64,000 nucleotides of DNA from Excoecaria cochinchinensis (taxonomy: Eukaryota > Streptophyta > Magnoliopsida > Malpighiales > Euphorbiaceae). The notes beneath the pieces were generated by a model, which saw only the letters and a program-made list of their open reading frames with translations, did no database searches and was not told the origin of the DNA. A program made the position numbers and the translations under genes. The stretch lies in NCBI GenBank assembly GCA_947683425.1, contig CANTUQ010000077.1:2790001-2854000 (forward strand). Reading direction: 5' to 3'. Shown piece by piece: positions 12,031-22,309 of the stretch (within the stretch, counting starts at the first letter, position 1; every line of letters begins with the position of its first letter).

Positions 12031-12084
12031 TTAAGTGTTGCGTAGAGCTCCCTTGTCCCTCCAAGGGGCAATTGGGGCATTACG
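12031..12084 (+). mobile_element. terminal piece of LTR E
   Basis: After the TTAAG duplication the sequence resumes with CCTCCAAGGGGCAATTGGGGCATTACG, a decayed form of the TTGGGGTGTTACA end of this LTR class. Element A gag sequence follows directly. Confidence 0.5.
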
Positions 12085-12087
12085 GTA

Positions 12088-12848
12088 ACACCCCCTCCTT
12101 CATTAGCCTCTCAAGGACCCAAGACAAGGATCTGCCTAAATTAGAATAGTGCCTTTGATTCACTTTTGTGGTTGGCGCTTTTGCTATCTTTTCTTTTTCT
12201 AGGTCCAACATCAATTCTTAAATACGGTCTCTTAGGGGATGACAGTGGTCTGTTTTATGCCCTATATGCTGGTGATATGCACAATACCAATCCGTTCTAT
12301 GTCTAGGCTGCCCTTGGCTTAGGGCAGGTCCCTGCTGGCAATGGTTGTAACTTCCCTTCCTTGACGAGACAGGTGAGGCGCCAAGACAGCGATTTACCTA
12401 AGATGGTATGGTGATGCTGAGTTGTTCTGGTGGCTACGACTTCTTCCACCCTAACATTGCCCTTACTATTGTTGTAGCTATCTAAGCTTCCATTTTTCAG
12501 AGTATGTGTCATCGCTGGGTGCCCACCCTTTTCAGGCATAATGTTATATTCTAGAGTAGGCCTCTTATTTCCTCCTTGCTCAACTGGTGAATCAAGTGGC
12601 ACCTTGGCTCTAGTCTCAAAAGGAAATGGAAGCACTACGACCGTCACTGTCTGAACCTTTTGGATTGTGGTTGGTTCAACTTGGTTAAGAGCAGTCGCCA
12701 TAAGCTGGGCTTGAAGAAATAGTGCCATGGCATCCATTCTTTCCTTAATCATGGCCAAAAGCCTTTTTTCAAGCTCTTCGAAGCTTCTATCCATCTCTTG
12801 GGCAATTAAGGCATGAGTTTCTTCAATCGATTGCAAAGGGTCAGCCAT
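12088..12848 (-). pseudogene. gag: gag pseudogene of element A, capsid core missing
   Basis: Gag-like reading frame of a lineage-2 (Tat/Ogre-like) element. I take the start at 12848 (MADPLQSIEETHALIAQEMD), because the same start context begins the gag of B (18132, MANSSQQTKDTRALIAQEID). The N-terminal part has a predicted helical segment (FEELEKRLLAMIKERMDAM), then a proline/valine linker (PFPFETRAKVPLDSPVEQGG), then GKSLSW..LVKEGKLQPLP. After a stop near 12303, another frame carries a zinc-knuckle-like QHIGHKTDHCHPLRDRI (about 12200-12260). A second copy of GRSLSWVLERLMKEG at 12088-12170 shows a partial internal duplication. The large capsid region present in element C (PELPKFDGTSDPSAHIKQY onward) is absent here and in B. 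Frameshifts and stops make it inactive. Confidence 0.75.
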
Positions 12849-13803
12849 TTCTAATGCCTGCGAATGTTTTGATAAGGATGCTAGATCTTTGTCAACCAAC
12901 CTGAACTCTGATTGCTCTTTAGGTAACTATCGGGATCGCAAAACCTCCCAAGTAAATGGTTTACGATGGCAGAAAAGTCGAGGGGTTAGAATGATGCATG
13001 TGATGCATGGGATAAACTTATGCACAAGATGACTTATACATGTGAAAATTATATGCAAGAATAGAATGTACACACACGAAATGAAATGTATATCTTTCTT
13101 TTATGGGCATAAATGACATGTAATGCATGAGCATGCTATGCAACATTCACAACCACATGCAAGCAAGTGATCCTTCCAAGCTTATCACTCGCACACAGGA
13201 GGTCGTACGGTCTCTTTCCTAGGTGGGCTTGATCCGTGAATTAACGGGGAACCCAATGGACGAGTATGGTGCATGGTGGAAAATAGGCAGCATACGTCTT
13301 TTAATTAAAAGTGCATACATATGAGCTTTGGCCATTATGTATTTGAGCACTTCAATCAAATTAAGATAGGCTTACCGGGGCATGAAAGCCTTTGATGAAT
13401 GTCTATTTACTTGAGTTGACTTTACTCAATATATAGTGGCCCATATAGCAAGTACATTATTATAGTACATGTCACCTAGTGGAAGTTTCTATTGCCATTA
13501 TATGAGCTTTAGTTAAAGGTAATGATAGTTTAGGGCTACCCAAGCATGATCGCTACCAACGGGTCTAACTCATCAAGAGCATAATGACCAATTAGGTCTC
13601 CATTTAATATACCATAATGGTATGAGGCTTGGGCTGGTGATTATCCTTAACACTTTCCCACATTGAGTGAACATAGGGTCGTGCTTCGGGAATGCACCAG
13701 GGTAAGAATATGGAGCATCTAGCTTAGATTTAATGCTCTAGTATGGATGCAATGTAATTTTAGAAAAGAGATGGAATTTTAATTTTAAAAGCTCAATTAT
13801 ATT
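12849..13803 (-). mobile_element. element A leader between primer site and gag
   Basis: Untranslated leader of element A. The block at 13140-13760 matches the C leader at about 40000-40600 and, in reverse complement, the B leader at 14550-15110. Shared phrases include ACCCAAGCATGGTC, GAGCGTAACGACC-like text and CACTCAATGTGGGGAAGTG. It stops at 13803, where a Tekay-like LTR (13804) is inserted with an ATATT duplication. The last stretch of leader and the primer site resume at 51442. Confidence 0.75.
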
Positions 13804-14385
13804 TGTAAGGACCCAACTCGTACCCTAGTAGTTGTGAGCATTTCTAAGGTATGAGGGTGGCCTAGGTATATCTTGTGTATGTATGTATGTGTGGTTAAGA
13901 CGTGTTCGATATTTTGGTAGAAGTCTGGGTTAATATCATTGTTGACCCTATGGATTTAATTGCATGCTTTAAAAAGTTAGAGGGTTTATGTGTGTGATAA
14001 CTTTAATTATGTGGTTTGGGTAAGTGTTGAGAAGAATAGAAGGACTAGAAGAGAGAATTGCCAAGTTACCATAAAAGAGTGACAAGTGGATGGTAGGATG
14101 AGGAGAGAGAAAGGAGAAGATAAGATTGGCTTTAAAAGCCAAGAAAGAGAACGTGAGAGAGCACAAATCTGCCCTGCTCTCTCCCATTCCTCACGTTCTT
14201 CTTCTTCTTCTTCTTCTTCTTCTTCTTCTTCTCCCTTGTCCCAAATTCATCCCCTAGCTGCTGTAATTTTGGTGGGTTTTGGCAATTCAAGATTTGTTAA
14301 GGTAAGTGAATAGTTCTCTTCTTCGTCTTCTTTTCTTCTTCCTATTTTGTTGGTGGCTATATGTTGATGTTTTAGTGAATGGTGT
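13804..14385 (+). mobile_element. solo LTR I (Tekay-like), left part
   Basis: Starts TGTAAGGACCCAACTCGT immediately after ATATT (13799-13803). The same ATATT follows the LTR end at 51441, so 13804-14385 plus 49512-51441 form one solo LTR of about 2512 bp, split by element B. It contains TTTAAAAG (14131-14138) as a possible TATA element, a CTT microsatellite (14201-14233) in a CT-rich leader, and a near-perfect splice donor AAGGTAAGTG with GT at 14302-14303, 171 nt after the TATA-like element. Confidence 0.9.
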
Positions 14386-14414
14386 TGTAGACACCGGGTC
14401 CGGCGTGCTTCATA
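14386..14414 (+). repeat. 5' terminal repeat of element B (29 bp)
   Basis: Begins TGTAGACACCGGGTCC, identical to the start of the long lineage-2 LTRs, and ends GGCGTGCTTCATA, matching the end of those LTRs (GGCGCGCATCACA in C) apart from three changes. One spacer base separates it from the primer site, exactly as in A and C. Compared with the 3' copy it has 5 mismatches in 29. Four of the five private changes, relative to the C-type end, are C-to-T or G-to-A. Confidence 0.85.
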
Positions 14415-14415
14415 G

Positions 14416-14433
14416 TGGTGACTCTACTGGGAA
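14416..14433 (+). other. primer binding site of element B (tRNA-Arg type)
   Basis: TGGTGACTCTACTGGGAA, one base after the 29-bp repeat. It differs from the C site (TGGCGACTCCACTGGGGA, complement of 40689-40706) at three positions, all transitions. From memory the intact form complements the 3' end of a plant tRNA-Arg plus CCA. Confidence 0.8.
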
Positions 14434-15260
14434 TCTTGAAACTTTGCTCCGAAACTGTCTTGGTTAATAATATAATTGGGTTTTTTTAAATTAAAATTCT
14501 ATCTCTTTTCGAAAAATTTCATTGCATCCATGCTAGAGCCTTAGAATTATGCTAGTTTGGTCCCTCTTCTTAACCTCGGTGCGTTCCCGAGTCACAACCC
14601 TATATTCACTCAATGTGGGGAAGTGTTAGGGATAATCACTAGCCCAAGCCTCGTACCTTATGGTATATTAAATGGAGACACAATTTGTCATTGTGCTCGT
14701 GATGAGCTAGACCTGTTGACAGGGACCATGCTTGGGTAGCCCTAAAGTATCACCACCTTTGACTAAAGCTCATGTAATGGCAATAGATACTTCCACTAGG
14801 TGAAATGTACCGTAATATCGTGCTTACTATGTAGGCTGTTATATATTGGACAAAATCAGTTAAATTAAATGGTCTTTCTATCAAAGGCTTTTATGCCTCG
14901 GTGGGCCCATCTTAATTTAATTGATGTGTTTAAATACATAATGGTCAAAAACCCATACGTATGTACATTAGGTAAGAGATGTTATGCTGCCGGTTGTCCA
15001 CCGTGCACCATTCGCGTCCAATGGGTTCCCTATTAACCTTGGGATAAAGCCTACCTAGGAAAGAGACCAATTGACCTCATGTGTGGGAGTTAAAAAGTTG
15101 GAAGGATATATTGGCTTGCATGTGGTTGTTGATGTTGCATTGCATATTCATGCATTACGTGTCATTCATACACATAAAAACATAAAAAGACATAAAAGAT
15201 TAGTTTCCTTCGTGTGTGTATATATCCTTTTGTGTACATATTATTTTCACATATACATAT
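14434..15260 (+). mobile_element. element B leader
   Basis: Untranslated leader of B. The section from 14550 to about 15110 is clearly homologous to the leaders of A (13140-13760, minus) and C (40000-40600, minus), which proves these three elements are one family despite their different LTR lengths. It continues after the solo LTR at 17869-18131. No ORF of substance is seen. Confidence 0.8.
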
Positions 15261-15581
15261 TGTAACACCCCCACCGCCGCCCCCGTTGGAAGGGCGCCGG
15301 TGGGCGCGCTACACGACGCGACAAAGCATACAGCGGAAGCGATCACTAATCAAGACAATAAATAAAATAAAAAAAAATAGAAGGAAACATACTTCAATAC
15401 ATAAATAATCAAAATACAAGTTATATACAATGGCCCAAAAGATTACATTTTTAAAATCTTTTACAAAAATAAAGAAATACATATACAAAAAGAATTACAG
15501 GAGAAGACAAAAATAAACTCGACTCCTATGTGGCCTGCCTGCAGATGCACGACTCGAGCACTCCCAGAAATCCTTCACGCT

Positions 15582-15628
15582 ACCTGCACGGGATAAAAGC
15601 CCGTGCTAAGCGATAACGCTTAGTGGGG
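15582..15628 (-). other. conserved hairpin pair and predicted splice acceptor
   Basis: On the minus strand: CCCCACTAAGCGTTATCGCT, then TAGCACGGG, a short pyrimidine-rich loop, CCCGTGCAGGT. Both stems are perfect. Paired with the donor at 17256 it would define a 1673-nt intron. Confidence 0.7.
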
Positions 15629-16257
15629 AGAAACAAACACAACAGAACACTATACAAGGAAACATGCACTAACATACATGAATCATTATGCATCAGAGTA
15701 CAGAGATATAAATAAATATATCCAGAATAAATAAGAGAAAAACACTAAACCAATACGCTATCCATAGCCACACTATAATCAGAACACTTCACTAAACCAG
15801 TACCAGACAGTTCAAACAAAAGCCTGAATTCAATGGTGGAGGATACGGGAACACGGCACGGGAGACCGAAGCCTCAAAAACACTTTAATACCCGAAGGCA
15901 GCGCGGGAGACCGGAGTCTCAAAACATTTTATCACTACACGGAAGATGACCATCTCGGAGGTCGACCGCTTCACCCAAACAGGGCGGACATAACAGATGT
16001 ACACTAACCCTTCTTAAGCATGCTTAACTATCCTGTACCTTGACACTTCAGGCTCGACACACAATTACCCACACGACATTACACAATCAAATCAATATTC
16101 AAAATTAAGACTATTATATTATCTAAATCCATATCAAGGACACTAGTACATTAATATCACGAGTCAAAGGCACACACATATTCCATGCAATAGTGAGAAA
16201 CCGTGTAAAGTGGGACAAAGGAAACACATTCAAATTACAAGGCAAGCAGGAAGGGCC

Positions 16258-16592
16258 TCTGTCGCGATCGCGACAAGTGTCGCGCTCGCGACAGAGCACG
16301 GGATACCTCGTCGCGACCTTGCGCCAAGAAGCCTGGTCGCGGCGAAGTACTCGCGGTAGAATTTCACGGAACCGAGCTCTGTCGCGCTCGCGACAAGTGT
16401 CGCGATCGCGACAGAGATCAATTCCTTTCTCCTCGCGCGCACGCTCGACAGCACGCCCGCGCGGAGAGTTCCGCTACCGAGCTCTCTGTCGCTCTCGCGA
16501 CAAGTGTCGCGATTGCGACAGAGGGCTCTTCAAGAACAAGGGGCCAAGTCCGCCTTCTGTCGCGATCGCGGCACTTGTCGCGATCGCGACAG
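16258..16592. repeat. palindrome cluster, perfect TGTCGCGATCGCGACA units
   Basis: Contains perfect 16-bp palindromes TGTCGCGATCGCGACA at 16260-16275 and 16576-16591, with related copies near 16390, 16490 and 16560, mostly arranged as tandem pairs joined by AG. It is the best preserved example of this motif in the window. Confidence 0.9.
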
Positions 16593-17868
16593 AACCCAGA
16601 TTCGCCCAAAACTGCACTTTTCCTACTCTTTCCACACATAACTCTTCGTACATGCACACAACATGTTCAAAACACTTACCTCTCGCCTCCAGCACATCAC
16701 CGCATCACTTTCAAGCCACATAATCACATTTACACACTAATCAAGTATAATTTCAACATGAAATCACTCACAACGAAACTCAAATACACTAACGTGGCAT
16801 GTTCAAATTCCGGAAAACACATAACATCTTCACTATAAATCACTATCACTTCACTATAAATCACTACTTGAATTAAACATGCATTCCTAAAACACGCAAG
16901 ATTACATATAACTTGCAAACACAAGATAGAGTTGATCCAAAGAGGAAATTAGGAGAAAAACACGAATTCCACAACATAGCTCTCAATCACTTGCATGCAT
17001 TTAAACCCATTCCAAAACAACACTCAAGAACACAGCTCCCATACATCATCAAATAAACTCCCAAACCTAGAAATCGTAGCTTTAACGGTGTCCCTCACGA
17101 AACCACTTTATCCTTGCCCTTGCTCTTCCTTCTCTCTTCCGATTCTTGCACAAAAACCCAGCCACAAACACTCAAATCAGACCCAAACACAATCAAAACC
17201 AGAAATCACAGAACAAGAAACAAATACGACACCCCAATCCGAACTCAACCACTTACCTTCAACACTTCTAGCTCAAACCTTCAAGATTTCCACTCAAAAC
17301 TCAAAGAAGCACAAGAGAAGAGAGGTGAGAGTAGAAGAATGAAAGCAAGAGAGAGGGGAGAACGGGAAATGAAGAAGAAAAGAGGGAAAATGAGATAGCT
17401 TCCACGGGAAGACTAACCCAAAAGCTGCCCCTCCCTTCTTCTCTCCTACTTTTCATTAATTGCTCACCAACCCTTGCCAGTTGTCACCTTCTTAGAGAAT
17501 CAATCAATCCATCTTAACAACACCACTTATGGCACCATACACTAACCACACACAAGCCTATTTACACAAATATCTTCTATGCACTAAACACTCACTCACA
17601 CCATAATAATTCCAATAAATCCACTTTACATCCAAGGCACCATGCCCACAAACCACACAAAAACAGCCCTAAGAGCACTAACACCCTACAACCATACACT
17701 ACAAGCACACACTATTATTCCCCTCACTTCACTTAACACCTAAATGCTTAATTTCTTTAACACATACTTCCTTATTAACCAAAATTCCTCTTACTCAAAT
17801 TACGAAATTACCCTTACTTTACCGACTTACCGCACAAATTCCGACCGGGCCTTATTTGGGTTGTTACA

Positions 17869-18131
17869 CATATCACCCTTTGTATAATTTTTTCTATGCA
17901 TCGCATATGTCATTGTAATTCCTTGATCTTCGAATCATTGAGGATCATTCGTATAGCACGATTATGCATTACATGTCATTCATGCATCATTTTAACTCCT
18001 TGATTTTTCAGCCATTGTAGACCATTTGCCTAAGTGGTTTTGGGGTTCCGATAGTCACCTAATTAGAAGACCTTTTGTCTGAGGTCGGGACCAGGATCAA
18101 GGGCAGTTAATAGAAATTCAAATATTCAAAA
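17869..18131 (+). mobile_element. element B leader, continued
   Basis: Resumes B after the CATAT duplication and runs to the gag start. It has repeated TATGCAT/CATTGTAATTCCTTGAT phrases. The stretch TTGGGGTTCCGATAGTCACCTAATTAGAAG just before gag resembles the segment upstream of gag in A. No promoter or ORF can be supported. Confidence 0.6.
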
Positions 18132-18255
18132 ATGGCCAATTCTTCACAACAGACTAAAGATACTCGTGCACTAATAGCCCAAGAGATAGATGGAAGATTC
18201 GAAGAGCTTAAACAGAGGTTGTTGGCCATGGTTAAGGAAAGAATGGATGCCATGG

Positions 18256-20890
18256 TGTGATGCACGCAGAACCTAGCAAAGGCCCTCATTGAACCCGCTC
18301 TTAGGGCTCAAGGGATTGGTTCGCGTCTTTTTGATCTTGGGCATCATGAGTCATCTTGGATGCCTCCTTTCCAATAGAACATTGGAAAGGATCATCTAGA
18401 CTCACAACGCCTTTGGGCACCTTTGAGGTATTTTGGAGTCACCACCCAATTTACAAGAAATTGAGAAAGGTCTCGAACCTCTATTGCTCTATACCAGAGA
18501 TGGTGTTCGAAACTTCACTCTTATTAATGACTTAAGTTTATAAATGAGTTTTTAAGAAATCAAAATTTCATCTCTCATCTCACGCGATTGTGCATTGAAT
18601 TTAAAGCGCATTTGCAAGCATATTGAAAGCAATAAATAAAGTTATAAGTAAATAAATAATAAAGCAATAAGTAAATAAATACATTATGAATGAAAATTGG
18701 GAATGAACAATCCCCCAAAAATAAATTTAAGAAAAGGGACAGAAGAATCCCCCAAAATTAAATAAGAAAGCATAATAAAACTTGCCCCAAAATCAATTAC
18801 AAGGGGCCAAAAAGAAAAGAATAAAATAATTAAAATGCATAGAAGTAATTAAAATGCATCATACATAAATCGGGTCATTTATTATTTTTAGGAACATTGG
18901 TTCCCTTTTTATTAACTTTAAAAGAATAGAGAACTATTTTTTGGATATTGATTGGGAAAACTGGGATGAGTAATCCCATTTTATGAAAATCAGTTCTCGA
19001 TTTGTTAGTGAGATTCTATTGGTTTAAAATAGGACATTAGTCCCTTTTATTAAGAAAAGTCCCAAGTTATTAGTTATTGTAAAAAAAACATGACTTTCTA
19101 TAATGCGGAGAATATAAAATACATTTTACATACAACATATAAAAAATAATAATAAAAGGAAATACAATGAAAATGCAAACCCAAAATTGAAGGTCTTCGG
19201 TTCTCTTGATCCTCCATCCCGTGCGCAAATATGACTCACATAGACAAATAATTTTGAGACGAAAAAATAAAATAAATGTTAGTGGAGTAATTAAATGAAT
19301 AATATATGAGCAAACAATTAAATAAAAAACTAATAGATAAACAACTCCAATAAGTCAGCAAAAATCATTAAATTTTGATGAATAATACATAGCATTAATA
19401 ATTAAGACAGAAATTAATAATGAAAAATAATGCAAATTATATTACATCACATGCATTTTTGGCAACTTTCTACGCTCGGGCACTTGGAAAAAAGTACATA
19501 TAAGGCGCTACGAAGAGGTAGCACGGCTGTGTAGGCTCGGGTAAAATAGGAGAGAAGACGCTCGGGTAAGGAAGAGCTGAAGGAGGAAGAGATCGGGCAT
19601 GCACGACTCGTGAATGCCTTGCACGAGTCGTACAATGCACTCACGACTCGTGAATGCATTGCACGAGTCGTGCAATGCACTCACGACTCGTGAATGCCTT
19701 GCACGAGTCGTGCAATGCACTCATAACTCGTGCATGCATTGCACGAGTCATACAGTCCGATCGGGGAAACGCAAGACCTTCTACGATGACCAATCGGAAA
19801 AAAGGAAAATAATGACACTATCCGTTCGGGAAAAAGCAAAATTTGACCGGAGAATCACGATTCAAGCAAAAACAAAGATAAAACCCGATCGGCAACCACA
19901 ATACAAGCAAAAACAAATCACGACTTAAACAACCAGAAAAATAGAGAAGAATAGAGGAAATGATAATAGACTAACAAACGCAAAATCAAGCAATCAAAAC
20001 ATGCAAGATATCATGCGAACTAAAGCAACAAACACACTTATTTAATCATGACAACAATGAACATACAATGAACAGGTTAACTAAATCAAATAAAAACTAA
20101 ACAGAGTATGTACAAAGAGAAGAAATAACTGGTAAGGGAAAATGAGAAAGAGAAAGAAAAAAGAAAAGAAAGAAATAAATAAACAGATAGTTATCCCAGT
20201 ATTTACCCTCAGATATAGAGGTTAGATTGCAAGATGAAGAAGCTCTAGTTTTCCTCTTTGCTTTCCTTAAAAATGATAAAATGGTGAATGATAAAAACTT
20301 CAAGATGAAGGTCACGTTAAAAAACATGGTTGAACCTCAAACGTCAGGAATTAATTTCCTGGATTCAAGAACCAATCACTTTCTTGCTCTCCAAAACTTT
20401 TTTTTCTCTCTGTGTTTGTTTTTTCTCTACGTTTTCCAAAATCATCTCCTCTCTCAGCTCAACTCCCTCCAATCATTCCCCCCTTTCTCAGTTTCTTCCC
20501 TTTTTCTTTTTATGTCTCAGAGGAGATTAGGTGCTTTCTCACCCAGTAAACCATAAACCCATACTTTTAAACCAAATCCCCCCAAAAACCAGAAGAGGAG
20601 GATGCTGGGCAGTGAGGCAGCCTCTCACCCGAGAGATGGGCCTCACGTAGTGAGGCTGTATCTCACCAACATGAGATAGGCCTCACAAATGTGAGGCTCC
20701 ATCTCACATGGGTGAGATGGGCCTTACTGCACAGGGCCTCTAAACCCCCCCCCCCCCCTTTGTTTAAAGAAAATGAAAAATATTTTTTTCAAGGAAACCA
20801 TCACTTCAATCTGTCTTTTGCCCGTGAACAGGCATCATTTTCATCACTGGGTAACTTCGGTCTGAGCTGCCTCAGGACCCGGTGTCTACA
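18256..20890 (-). mobile_element. solo Tat-like LTR (2635 bp) inside gag of B
   Basis: Left end TGTGATGCACGCAGAACC, right end GACCCGGTGTCTACA, minus orientation. Flanks are CATGG (18251-18255) and CATTG (20891-20895), a duplication with one substitution. The A gag shows the uninterrupted ATGGCA codons at this point. Body features shared with the LTRs of A and C are GGAGTCACCACCCAAT near 18435 and the GACAAGAAAATCATCACT-like box near the right end. It has a CACGAGTCGTGC palindrome cluster (19598-19755), CT/CA dyads of CTCAC..GTGAG type (20615-20730) and a poly-C run (about 20747-20758). Confidence 0.88.
19598..19755. repeat. CACGACTCGTG / GCACGAGTCGTGC palindrome array
   Basis: About seven alternating units CACGACTCGTGAATGC and TTGCACGAGTCGTGCAATGC. 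These are perfect or near-perfect dyads. The same word appears in a Tekay-like LTR at 45275-45490 and in the partial LTR at 63560-63965, that is, in LTRs of the other lineage. Confidence 0.85.
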
Positions 20891-21458
20891 CATTGCACTC
20901 GTTCTTCAAGCCCAGCTTATGACGACTGCTTTTAACCAAGTTAAAATGACCACAATCCGAAAGGCCCGTACAATGACGGCTGCAGTGCGTCCATTTCCTT
21001 TCGAGGCTAGAGGCAAGGAGCCACTTGATTCACTAGTTGAGCAAGGAGGAAATAGGAGGCCTACTCTAGAATAGAAAATTGTGCCTGAAAAGGGTAGAGA
21101 TCCAGAGGCTCTAAAAAATGAAAGCTCAAGTATCCACAACAACAGTAAGGGCAATGTTAAGAGGGCAGAAGCACCAACCATGAAAATGAATCAAATGCAT
21201 TATTCTAATTTGGGAAGATCCTTGTCTTGGGTTATTAAGAAGTTAATAAAGGAAGGTAAGCTACAGCCACTACCTACTAAGCCTTCCAGAAACCAGGGAC
21301 AGCCCAATCGTAAGGCGGATCAGTATTGTGCCTTCTACCAGCACACCGGGCATACCACAGATGATTGCAAGACCTTGAGACATGATATTCAAGATTTGAT
21401 TGATTCCAAACAGATCTCTAACCCAGAAAGGCAAAAGATAAAGAATAAGAAAGATTAA

Positions 21459-21830
21459 ATGCCTAAGTGGGAAAAGAAGACGGTTCCTATGGATGATAAT
21501 GAACCATCAGCCCCAACATCTGTACTAGTGAAAGTAGGAAGAAGATAGCTATTTAGATGTTCTTTTTATTCCGGAACTATTTGATAATGACGTTTTTAAG
21601 TTCTAGCTTTTATTAAATGAAATGAATGGTTTTGCTTATTTGTGTGATATTTCTCGTGATTTCACTATGCATAATGATGACACATTCATATTTGACACTG
21701 GTTCAATTGATGCCATTTCATATAATCTCAGAACTTTGGAAAACCGAAAGAAAATCTTGATAGCATCTAATGTAACTCCTGAAGAGAGATTAAAGTTTAA
21801 GAGAATCTAAAGAAAAAAGATATATGAAAA
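21459..21830 (+). mobile_element. element B, decayed protease-side region
   Basis: Follows gag. It contains a 62-codon open stretch (21622-21807) with PEERLKFKRI at its end and a few phrases reminiscent of the protease to RT linker of Tat elements, but no clear aspartic protease motif (D[ST]G) is visible. I treat it as decayed pro-pol junction DNA. Confidence 0.45.
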
Positions 21831-21834
21831 AAGT

Positions 21835-22110
21835 TTTTGCCTGGACCTATGAAGATATGCTGAGAGATAATCGTGAGGTCGCCGGACACGCTATGCCGAC
21901 ATATCCCAATCATGGACCAATCAAGTAGAAATTCAAAGGACTCAGGCCAAAAGGGGCAGAAAAGGTTAGAAAGAGAGATCCGCAAGCAGAAATGGGGCCA
22001 AGTTTCTTATCAAAGTGCAACGACTGACTGGCTTAGTCAACGTTGCCCCCAATAGTTAAGAGGAGAAGTGCATATATTTGTGAGCTATTAGGATTTGAAC
22101 AAAGTTTATC
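21835..22110 (+). pseudogene. pol: reverse transcriptase N-terminal remnant of B
   Basis: A broken reading frame contains FAWTYEDMLRDNREVAGHAM, matching the conserved start of Tat-type RT (FAW.YEDMPG....V.H). Further on, after frameshifts, comes VHIFVSY..DLNKVYP, corresponding to the R.C.DYRDLN motif. The rest of RT (palm with YVDD-type motif, thumb) and RNase H are absent, because the AT-rich stretch 22110-22165 is followed directly by integrase-side sequence. The fragment has several stop codons. It identifies B as a deleted derivative of a formerly complete pol. Confidence 0.6.
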
Positions 22111-22309
22111 CATAAAATAAAAAAATATATATATATATAAAAAAAAGAAGGAAAATAATTGATGTGTAGATATGCTGAAAACTGTTGACATGGGGCAAAG
22201 AAAAGTCATCCTTGGGGCAAGCTTTGTTCAAATCCCATTGATCTACGCATACCCGTACTTTGCCATTCTTCTTAGCTACCATAAAGGATCAAAAGACAGA
22301 TCCGCAAAG

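Larger units (their letters stand above)
15261..17868 (-). mobile_element. solo LTR, Tekay-like, 2608 bp, inserted in B leader
   Basis: Left end TGTAACACCCCCACCGCC (complement of the LTR 3' end), right end TTTGGGTTGTTACA, flanked by a perfect CATAT duplication (15256-15260 and 17869-17873). Its ends match those of the solo LTR at 3283-7444, so it is a shorter member of that subfamily. On the minus strand it shows a CT-rich leader, the donor GAAGGTAAGT (GT at 17256-17255), palindrome cluster (16592-16258), CATGCTTAA module (about 16019) and hairpin pair (15628-15582). Confidence 0.92.
18132..21458 (+). pseudogene. gag: gag pseudogene of element B, split by a solo LTR
   Basis: Structural protein gene of B. 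Starts at 18132 (MANSSQQTKDTRALIAQEID), runs to 18255, is interrupted by the solo LTR 18256-20890, and resumes at 20896 (ALVLQAQLMTTAFNQVKMTT). It continues through PFPFEARGKEPLDSLVEQGG, an in-frame TAG at about 21072, then YSNLGRSLSWVIKKLIKEGK and a zinc-knuckle-like segment YCAFYQHTGHTTDDCKTLRH (about 21326-21385), then a lysine-rich tail ending at 21458. The CX3/4HX4C-like pattern is typical of Tat/Ogre gag. The capsid core found in C between the linker and GRSLSW is missing, as in A, so A and B share a derived deletion. Even before the later insertion this protein could not have formed a normal particle. Confidence 0.8.

Noticed and set aside
14386..14414. The 29-bp left end as the truncated edge of an ordinary long LTR
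   Set aside because: It contains both the LTR start and the LTR end sequence, is followed at the correct one-base spacing by the primer site, and is preceded by the same GGTGT that follows the right-hand copy.
16193..16723. 176-codon plus-strand ORF with repeated SRSRQ/RDRDKCRD peptides; similar Arg-rich ORFs at 5058-5543
   Set aside because: The peptides are translations of the CpG palindrome clusters in LTRs. The open frames come from stop-free GC-rich repeats, not from selection on protein.
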